Source: an uncultured Lachnospiraceae bacterium
GTDB taxonomy: Bacteria; Bacillota; Clostridia; Lachnospirales; Lachnospiraceae
Length of the DNA stretch: 32,446 nt
Assembly (NCBI GenBank): GCA_947623905.1
Contig: CANQHX010000015.1
Coordinates: forward strand, 1 to 32,446
Reading direction: 5' to 3'
Part shown: positions 27,283 to 32,446 of the stretch, piece by piece
Numbering within the stretch: the first letter of the stretch is position 1
How the letters are laid out: each line of letters begins with the position of its first letter
Made by a program: the position numbers and the translations under genes
The notes under the pieces: generated by a model
The model's database searches: none
The model's input: the letters and a program-made list of their open reading frames with translations, nothing else
Told to the model about the DNA's origin: nothing

Positions 27283-27921
27283 TCACTTCCCCCCTTTTGC
27301 GCTGCTGTCTTTGTGCTGCCGTTCCTCATAGTCCATGAGGGCAGTATTGACGTCCTGCTCGTACAGGGCCATTTCCACCTCGATGGGCGTGGGGTCCGTG
27401 GTGAGGCGGTGGCCGGAAAAGTGGTTGAAGAACACGAGGATGCCGATGGGAAGTCCCAGGGCGTATCCGCCTTCGATCCACGTAAAGCCTTTTGCCTCCG
27501 TTCCGGTAAACGCGGTATAGATCTGGTCCATCACTTCCGTGGCGGACACATCGTTGTTGAAGGTCATGATGGTAAAGGCCGCGCCGAAAAAGCACAGCAC
27601 GCACACAAGGGCGATCTTTGCGGCGGTAAGCCAGCTGGGATGTTTTTTCGGCGGCAGGTATTCTGCCAGAACATCCGGCTCGCCTATGGGGACCACTGTG
27701 ACGCCGGGCATCTCGTCCACTATTTTCTGGACCAGGTCGGGTACGTGGAACAGCTGCCGCTGTTTCTGCTCCGGGGGATCGGGAAATGTATAAATATGCA
27801 GCGCGTTGAGCCTGGCTTTTACGGGAGCGCTTTCCCCGGACAGGGTGACGATATCTTTCAGCGTCACCCGGGTGCTGCTGACATTTTCCTTTTGTTTTAC
27901 CTGCATGTAGATGGTTTCCAT
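27283..27921 (-). CDS. spoVAA: Stage V sporulation protein AA
   Basis: This 212-residue protein is the first gene of the spoVA operon. A cytoplasmic N-terminal domain (about 1-95), starting METIYMQVKQKE, is followed by two hydrophobic helices (about 99-117 and 148-166) and a polar tail. This matches SpoVAA layout and length. The ribosome binding site is weak (GGAA about 12 bases upstream), and the internal ATG five codons later is an alternative start. Confidence 0.9.
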   Translation of the reverse strand: METIYMQVKQKENVSSTRVTLKDIVTLSGESAPVKARLNALHIYTFPDPPEQKQRQLFHVPDLVQKIVDEMPGVTVVPIGEPDVLAEYLPPKKHPSWLTAAKIALVCVLCFFGAAFTIMTFNNDVSATEVMDQIYTAFTGTEAKGFTWIEGGYALGLPIGILVFFNHFSGHRLTTDPTPIEVEMALYEQDVNTALMDYEERQHKDSSAKGGK

Positions 27922-27936
27922 GATTTTTTCATTCCG

Positions 27937-27967
27937 GAGAGTGGCCGCTCCCTGGAGCGGGACTCTC
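27937..27967 (-). other. Strong hairpin just upstream of the spoVAA start
   Basis: 27937-27942 pairs with 27962-27967, and 27945-27951 with 27954-27960, with a small internal loop. In the minus-strand transcript it ends 15 bases before the spoVAA ATG, next to the weak ribosome binding site. It could limit translation. On the plus strand a T run follows 10 bases later, but no gene there would need a terminator. Confidence 0.45.
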
Positions 27968-28046
27968 GAAACCGCCTTTCTTTTTTTAAACCGGTTCCCC
28001 GCGCAGCGCCCGGCGGGGCTGCGGAAAAATTATCGGTTGTCTGCTA

Positions 28047-28075
28047 TAGACTGTGTAAAACGGAGGAAAATATAC
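28047..28075 (-). promoter_or_regulatory. Candidate sigma-G promoter of spoVAA-AB-AC
   Basis: On the minus strand GTATA (28071-28075) fits the sigma-G -35 pattern and CAGTCTA (28047-28053) fits all but one base of the -10 pattern, with a 17-bp gap. Control of spoVA by sigma-G is established in Bacillus. The match here is by eye. Confidence 0.4.
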
Positions 28076-28125
28076 ATAAAACAGGGTATCCCGGGAAAAA
28101 AAGTAATGCATTGTCCTAAGGTCTG

Positions 28126-28134
28126 TGTTATAAT
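28126..28134 (+). promoter_or_regulatory. Extended -10 promoter of the degV gene
   Basis: TGT followed by a perfect TATAAT (28129-28134) forms an extended -10. No good -35 is found at normal spacing. It lies 46 bp before the degV start. Confidence 0.45.
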
Positions 28135-28180
28135 CGTTTAATGGATTGATATGCTTTGAATCAGAAGATTGGAGATAAAT

Positions 28181-29062
28181 ATGAAAGATTATGTTCTGTT
28201 CAGCGACGCTACTCTGGATCTGCCCGGCGATGTGGTAGAGCAGCTGGAGATCCAGGTGATCCCCATGACGGTCAACCAGGACGGCACGGAATTTGCGCAC
28301 TATCCCGACTGCAGGGAGATGCCTCTGGATACATTTTACGCGAATCTGAAAAACGGTTCCCTTCCGGTGACCTCCCAGATCACCCCGGCCATGTACGAGG
28401 AGCTGTTTACCCCGTGGCTGAAGGAAGGAAAGGATATCCTGTATATCTGTTTCAGTTCCGGACTGAGCGGCACCTACCAGTCGTCTGTGGTGGCGGCGCA
28501 GATGCTCATGGACCGGTATCCGGAAAGAAAGATCGTGTCCATTGATTCTCTGTCGGCTTCCGTGGGAGAGGGGCTGCTGGTGTATCTGGCAGGACAGAAG
28601 TATCAGGAAGGGATGGCGCTGGACGACCTTGCCCGCTGGGTCAATGAGAACCGCATGAAGGTGGAGCACTGGTTTACCGTGGAGGATCTGTTTCATCTGA
28701 ACAGAGGCGGCCGCCTTTCTGCTGTCAGCGCCGTGGTGGGCACGGCTCTGAAGATCAAACCCGTGCTCAGCGTAGATGAGGAAGGCAGGCTCTTTGTGGC
28801 GGCAAAGCAGCGGGGCCAGAAAAAGGCGTGGGATCATATGATCGGCAGGCTGAAGGAGCAGGCGATCGATCCCCGGACGCAGACGGTCATCGTAGGACAT
28901 GCCAACTGCCCGGAAAGCGCGGAGAAGCTGAAGGAGATGTTGCTGGAGCAGGGTCTGGTGAAGGATGTGCTCATCAGCCAGATCGGTCCGGTCATCGGAA
29001 CCCATGTAGGCAGCGGCATGCTGGCCCTTGTCTTTATGGGAAGGTCCCGCCTCCATGACTAA
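28181..29062 (+). CDS. DegV family fatty-acid-binding protein
   Basis: This 293-residue DegV/EDD-fold protein belongs to the family that binds a fatty acid; FakB proteins of this family present it to the FakA kinase for phospholipid synthesis. The visible features are FSDATLDLPGD at the N-terminus, TSQITPAMYEELF, the CFSSGLSGTYQSS ligand-head motif, and the RGGRLSAV hairpin near the middle. GGAGAT (28171-28176) fixes the start at ATG 28181; the TTG at 28169 lies before it. No fakA is nearby, so a specific role is not assigned. Confidence 0.92.
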   Translation: MKDYVLFSDATLDLPGDVVEQLEIQVIPMTVNQDGTEFAHYPDCREMPLDTFYANLKNGSLPVTSQITPAMYEELFTPWLKEGKDILYICFSSGLSGTYQSSVVAAQMLMDRYPERKIVSIDSLSASVGEGLLVYLAGQKYQEGMALDDLARWVNENRMKVEHWFTVEDLFHLNRGGRLSAVSAVVGTALKIKPVLSVDEEGRLFVAAKQRGQKKAWDHMIGRLKEQAIDPRTQTVIVGHANCPESAEKLKEMLLEQGLVKDVLISQIGPVIGTHVGSGMLALVFMGRSRLHD

Positions 29063-29137
29063 AGAGGCCGGGCCGCCGCGGGATGCGGATGCGCGTTTAC
29101 GCGGCATGCAGGTCAGTGTGAAAAGATAAGGATCAGT

Positions 29138-29791
29138 ATGAGAGAAGCCTATGATATCGTATACAGGGGCGGCATGGGGGAGATCACGGAAAAAAAGTCC
29201 CGCTTCATCGCCCATGTGTTTCCGGCGGAAACCGAAAACGGCGCCCTGGAGCATATAGAAAAGATCAGGAAGCAGTACTGGGACGCCCGGCACAATTGCT
29301 ATGCCTATGTGCTGGGAGACCGGCAGCAGCTGCAGCGGTTCTCCGACGACGGGGAGCCCGGCGGCACCGCGGGGAAGCCTATACTGGAGGTGCTTCTGGG
29401 AAAGGGCGTCCACAACTGCCTTGTGGTGGTCACCCGGTATTTCGGCGGTACCCTGCTGGGCACCGGCGGGCTGGTGCGGGCGTACAGCGCTGCGGCCCAG
29501 GCAGGCCTGGCGGACAGCGCGGTCGTAAAAAAATGTCCCGGCATCCGGCTCCGGCTGGAGACAGACTATAATTATGTGGGAAAGATCCAGTATCTGTGCG
29601 CGCAGCGGCAGGTGCACATTCTGGACAGCGTGTATGGCGCCGGCGTGGAGATGGAGCTTGTGGTCCCGGAGGCGGAAACGGCCGGTTTTTTGAGCGCTGT
29701 CACGGAAGCCACCGGCGGGACGGCGCGGATGGAGACAGGAGAGGAAGTCTGGTACGCCCTGACGGAGGGGCAGGTACAGCTCCTGGAATAG
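29138..29791 (+). CDS. YigZ/IMPACT family protein
   Basis: This 217-residue protein has the UPF0029 N-terminal domain typical of YigZ and YvyE. Signatures are ITEKKSRFIAHV, the RHNCYAYVLG segment, DDGEPGGTAGKPI and VVTRYFGGTLLGTGGLVRAY. The C-terminal ferredoxin-like domain follows. Bacterial members have no firm role, while the eukaryotic relative IMPACT binds a translation regulator. AAGGA lies about 7 bases before the ATG. Confidence 0.93.
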   Translation: MREAYDIVYRGGMGEITEKKSRFIAHVFPAETENGALEHIEKIRKQYWDARHNCYAYVLGDRQQLQRFSDDGEPGGTAGKPILEVLLGKGVHNCLVVVTRYFGGTLLGTGGLVRAYSAAAQAGLADSAVVKKCPGIRLRLETDYNYVGKIQYLCAQRQVHILDSVYGAGVEMELVVPEAETAGFLSAVTEATGGTARMETGEEVWYALTEGQVQLLE

Positions 29792-29843
29792 AAAAAAGAG
29801 GCACTTTTCCAGAGCGCCTGTTGATACAAGGAGGCTTTACAGG

Positions 29844-32171
29844 ATGAATTTCAGCAGAAGAGGTACCCAGAAAAAAAGAGGACTGGTGGATTCTTTGCGG
29901 CCCAAGGTGAGCAGACGGTTTCATATAACGGTGCTCAAAGCCGTGATGCTGTGTATCTTTACGGTGGTGATCTGCGGCGTCTGCGCGCTGTTCGGCGTGG
30001 CCAACGGCGTGATCGCCAGCGCGCCGGACATCACCCAGGTGGACGTATCCCCCACGGGATATTCCACCACGATATATGATAATGAGGGCAACGAGACCAT
30101 CAAGCTGGTCTCCGCCGGCTCCAACCGTGAGTATGTGAGCATCGACCGGATCCCCCAGCATCTGCAGGACGCGTTTATCGCCATTGAGGACGAACGGTTC
30201 GAGGAACACAACGGCATTGACCCCAAAGGCATCATCCGCGCCCTGGCCAACGGCATTCAGAACGTACTCAACGGAGGCGAATTTGACGAGGGCGGCAGTA
30301 CCATTACCCAGCAGCTGATCAAAAACAACGTGTTTGACGAGGAAGACTGGGTCAATCAGAAGGATTTTCTGATGAAGCTGAAGAGAAAGGTCCAGGAGTG
30401 GTACCTTGCCGTGCGGCTGGAGCAGATGACGGACAAGCAGACGATCCTGGAGGATTATCTAAATACCATTAACCTGGGATCCAACACACTGGGCGTCCAG
30501 GCGGCCAGCAAGCGGTATTTCAACAAGGATGTTTCCGAGCTTACCGTATCGGAATCGGCGGTGATCGCCGCCATTACCCAGCGGCCCAACGGCTACAATC
30601 CCCTCACCCATCCGGACAAAAACGCGGAGCGGCGGGCGACGGTGCTCAAATATATGCTGGAGCAAGGCAAGATCGACAAGACGGCCTATGAGGAAGCGGT
30701 TGCGGACGATGTGTACGCGCGCATCCGGGAGGCGGACGCCAGCCAGGATGTGCGGGAAACGGTTTATTCTTATTTCGTGGATGAGCTGACTCAGCAGGTG
30801 CTGGACGCCCTTGTGGAGGAAAAAGGCTATACGAAGACCCAGGCCCAGAACGCCCTGTACCGGGGCGGCCTGAGCATTTACACCACCCAGGATATGCGGC
30901 TGCAGCAGATCTGCGACGAGGAGATGAACGACCCGGACAATTACCCCGGCTCTACCCAGGTATGCATTTCCTACCGCCTGACCCTGACTCATCCTGACGG
31001 CACGGCGGACAATTACAATGAATATTCCATCCGCAGCCATTTTATTGAAAAGGGCGCGGAAGACTTTTCCCTTGTGTTCCGGTCCAGGGACGAAGCCCAG
31101 GCGCGGATCGATGAATTTAAGGCAGATGTGATGAAGGAGGGAGACAAGGTCGCCGAACGGGTGGATTTCTCCATAGAGCCCCAGGCGTCCTTTGTACTCA
31201 TGGATCCCAGCACCGGCCATGTGAAGGCGCTGGTAGGCGGCCGGGGAGAAAAGACGGCCAGCCTGACCTTAAACCGTGCCTCCGACTCCTGCCGGAACCC
31301 CGGTTCTACCTTTAAGATCCTTTCCACCTATACGCCGGCTTTGGACACGGCGGGCATGACGCTGGCCACCACCTACGTGGATGAACCGTATGAATACGCC
31401 AACGGCCAGCCGGTGCACAACGCATACTCCGGGTATGTGGGACTTTCCTCCATCCGAAGGGCCATCATGCGGTCCATCAACGTGGTGGCGGTAAAATGTC
31501 TTACGGACATTACGCCCCAGCTTGGATACGATTACCTGTTGAAATTCGGGTTTACCTCCCTTGTGCGGAAGGATATCGTACAGTCTCTTGCGCTGGGCGG
31601 TCTCACCAACGGTGTGTCCAACCTGGAGCTTACCGGCGCTTACTCGGCCATTGCCAACCACGGCGTATACATCAAACCCATTTTCTTTACGAAGATCGTA
31701 GACCACAACGGCAAAGTGCTCATCGACAATACGCCGCAGACGGCACAGGTCATGGATAAGGCTACCGCTTATCTGCTCACCAGCGCCATGCGGGACGTAG
31801 TAGAGGGGGATGAAGGTACGGCGAGACAGGTAAAGATGGACAACATGCCGGTATCCGGCAAGACAGGTACGACATCCGATACATGGGACGTATGGTTTTC
31901 CGGGTTTACCCCTTATTACTGCGGCACTATCTGGAGCGGATACGATATCAATACGACACTGGGCGACGCCAGTTACCACAAGGTTCTGTGGCGGAAGATC
32001 ATGGAGCGGGTCCACGAGGGACTGCCGGAACAGGATTTTGAAATGCCCGACAATGTGGTCCAGAAGCCGGTATGCACCATATCCGGCCTGCAGCCCAGGT
32101 CCGGCTGCCCCACGAAAATGGAGTATTTCCAGGAGGGGAAGGAGCCGACTACCCGGTGCACCCATCACTGA
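29844..32171 (+). CDS. Class A penicillin-binding protein (PBP1A type)
   Basis: This 775-residue bifunctional cell-wall enzyme polymerises glycan strands and cross-links peptides outside the membrane. A short basic cytoplasmic tail and one membrane anchor (about 32-60) precede the GT51 transglycosylase. That domain carries catalytic Glu115 in EDERF, followed by GGSTITQQL and [10 protein letters not shown]. The transpeptidase has STFK (Ser488, Lys491), SIN (544-546) and KTG (673-675). The C-terminal 60 residues are Cys-containing and polar. AAGGAGG stands 8 bases before the start. Other class A names (ponA/mrcA) would suit equally, so none is given. Confidence 0.95.
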   Translation: MNFSRRGTQKKRGLVDSLRPKVSRRFHITVLKAVMLCIFTVVICGVCALFGVANGVIASAPDITQVDVSPTGYSTTIYDNEGNETIKLVSAGSNREYVSIDRIPQHLQDAFIAIEDERFEEHNGIDPKGIIRALANGIQNVLNGGEFDEGGSTITQQLIKNNVFDEEDWVNQKDFLMKLKRKVQEWYLAVRLEQMTDKQTILEDYLNTINLGSNTLGVQAASKRYFNKDVSELTVSESAVIAAITQRPNGYNPLTHPDKNAERRATVLKYMLEQGKIDKTAYEEAVADDVYARIREADASQDVRETVYSYFVDELTQQVLDALVEEKGYTKTQAQNALYRGGLSIYTTQDMRLQQICDEEMNDPDNYPGSTQVCISYRLTLTHPDGTADNYNEYSIRSHFIEKGAEDFSLVFRSRDEAQARIDEFKADVMKEGDKVAERVDFSIEPQASFVLMDPSTGHVKALVGGRGEKTASLTLNRASDSCRNPGSTFKILSTYTPALDTAGMTLATTYVDEPYEYANGQPVHNAYSGYVGLSSIRRAIMRSINVVAVKCLTDITPQLGYDYLLKFGFTSLVRKDIVQSLALGGLTNGVSNLELTGAYSAIANHGVYIKPIFFTKIVDHNGKVLIDNTPQTAQVMDKATAYLLTSAMRDVVEGDEGTARQVKMDNMPVSGKTGTTSDTWDVWFSGFTPYYCGTIWSGYDINTTLGDASYHKVLWRKIMERVHEGLPEQDFEMPDNVVQKPVCTISGLQPRSGCPTKMEYFQEGKEPTTRCTHH

Positions 32172-32177
32172 CGGACA

Positions 32178-32262
32178 GAAAACAGGACCGCGGCCTGGAA
32201 ACGGCTGTGGCAGATAAATTTGAAAACAGGACCGCGGCCCCAGGACGGCCGCGGCAAATAAA
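32178..32262 (+). repeat. Duplicated hairpin between the PBP gene and tyrS
   Basis: Two 41-base units (32178-32218 and 32222-32262) start with an identical 18 bases and share most of the rest. Each folds into an 8-bp stem with a 7-base loop: 32188-32195 with 32203-32210, and 32232-32239 with 32247-32254. Two G-C pairs of the second copy are G-U in the first, so both still pair. Neither is followed by a T run. Confidence 0.65.
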
Positions 32263-32281
32263 AGAGAAAGGCAGAAAAGAC

Positions 32282-32446
32282 ATGCAGATTTTTGAGGAAC
32301 TGAAAGCCAGAGGACTTCTGGCGCAGCTGACGGACGAGAAAGAGATCCGGGAACTGGTCAACGCGGGAAAGGCTGTATTTTATATTGGATTTGATCCCAC
32401 GGCGGACAGCCTTCATGTGGGGCACTTTATGGCGCTCTGCCTGATG
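32282..32446 (+). CDS. tyrS: Tyrosyl-tRNA synthetase, 5' end only
   Basis: An open frame of 55 codons runs from ATG 32282 to the window edge. It starts [19 protein letters not shown] and contains [16 protein letters not shown], the class I synthetase HIGH motif in its TyrS form. The enzyme charges tRNA-Tyr. The gene is cut by the window edge, so nothing can be said of its C-terminal half. AAAGG lies about 10 bases before the ATG. Confidence 0.9.
   Translation, partial: MQIFEELKARGLLAQLTDEKEIRELVNAGKAVFYIGFDPTADSLHVGHFMALCLM

Noticed and set aside
26659-28119. Plus-strand open frame of 486 codons opposite the spoVA genes
   Set aside because: It is the mirror of spoVAC, spoVAB and spoVAA, which match known proteins. 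Its own translation is His/Gly/Arg-rich with no motif or ribosome binding site.
32178-32281. T-box leader for tyrS
   Set aside because: GGACCGCGG recalls the T-box core, but the full conserved T-box is absent. There is no room for stem I between the PBP stop and tyrS, and no terminator follows.

Overview
The window reads as a chromosomal segment of a spore-forming Clostridia member (Bacillota), most like a Lachnospiraceae-type gut anaerobe. The grounds are the housekeeping order holB, ricT, trmN6-like, rsmI; the sporulation genes spmB, spmA and spoVAA-AB-AC; the G+C-rich clostridial-style proteins; and strong GGAGG ribosome binding sites. No species is claimed.

Left flank (1-8137): tRNA-Phe, signal peptidase I, a PLP Orn/Lys/Arg-type decarboxylase, a guanylate-kinase-like protein, the clamp-loader subunit HolB, RicT, two methyltransferases (TrmN6-like and RsmI), and the spore maturation pair in the order spmB-spmA. 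All are on the plus strand and closely packed, many with overlaps of a few bases.

Centre (8138-16659): an AT-rich accessory block sits between spmA and niaR. It holds an AlbA_2/GHKL-ATPase/winged-helix protein followed by a complete Wadjet plasmid-defence operon, jetA-jetB-jetC-jetD: a kleisin-like subunit, a KITE-like subunit, an SMC ATPase and a Toprim nuclease, with overlapping reading frames. Between the AlbA_2 gene and jetA lies an array of an 11-bp palindrome (TTCAA-S-TTGAA) at exact 21-bp spacing. This looks like a multi-site operator and is the most unusual signal in the window. The AlbA_2 protein carries two C-terminal winged-helix-like segments and is a natural, untested candidate to bind it.

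Right flank (16660-32446): niaR (minus) and clpB (plus) diverge from recognisable sigma-A promoters. A URO-D-family protein follows with a structured leader. Next come a shikimate-kinase-like protein, an overlooked basic 35-codon ORF coupled to feoA by ATGA, then feoA and feoB for ferrous iron uptake. A small conserved-looking protein (minus) and a MATE transporter follow, then a shortened spoVA operon (AA-AB-AC only, minus), a DegV protein, a YigZ/IMPACT protein, a class A penicillin-binding protein and the 5' end of tyrS, which runs off the window. A duplicated hairpin lies between the penicillin-binding protein and tyrS.

There is no rRNA, CRISPR array, recognisable insertion sequence, integrase or phage structural gene. 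Functional calls rest on motif and family recognition by eye; no database search was run.
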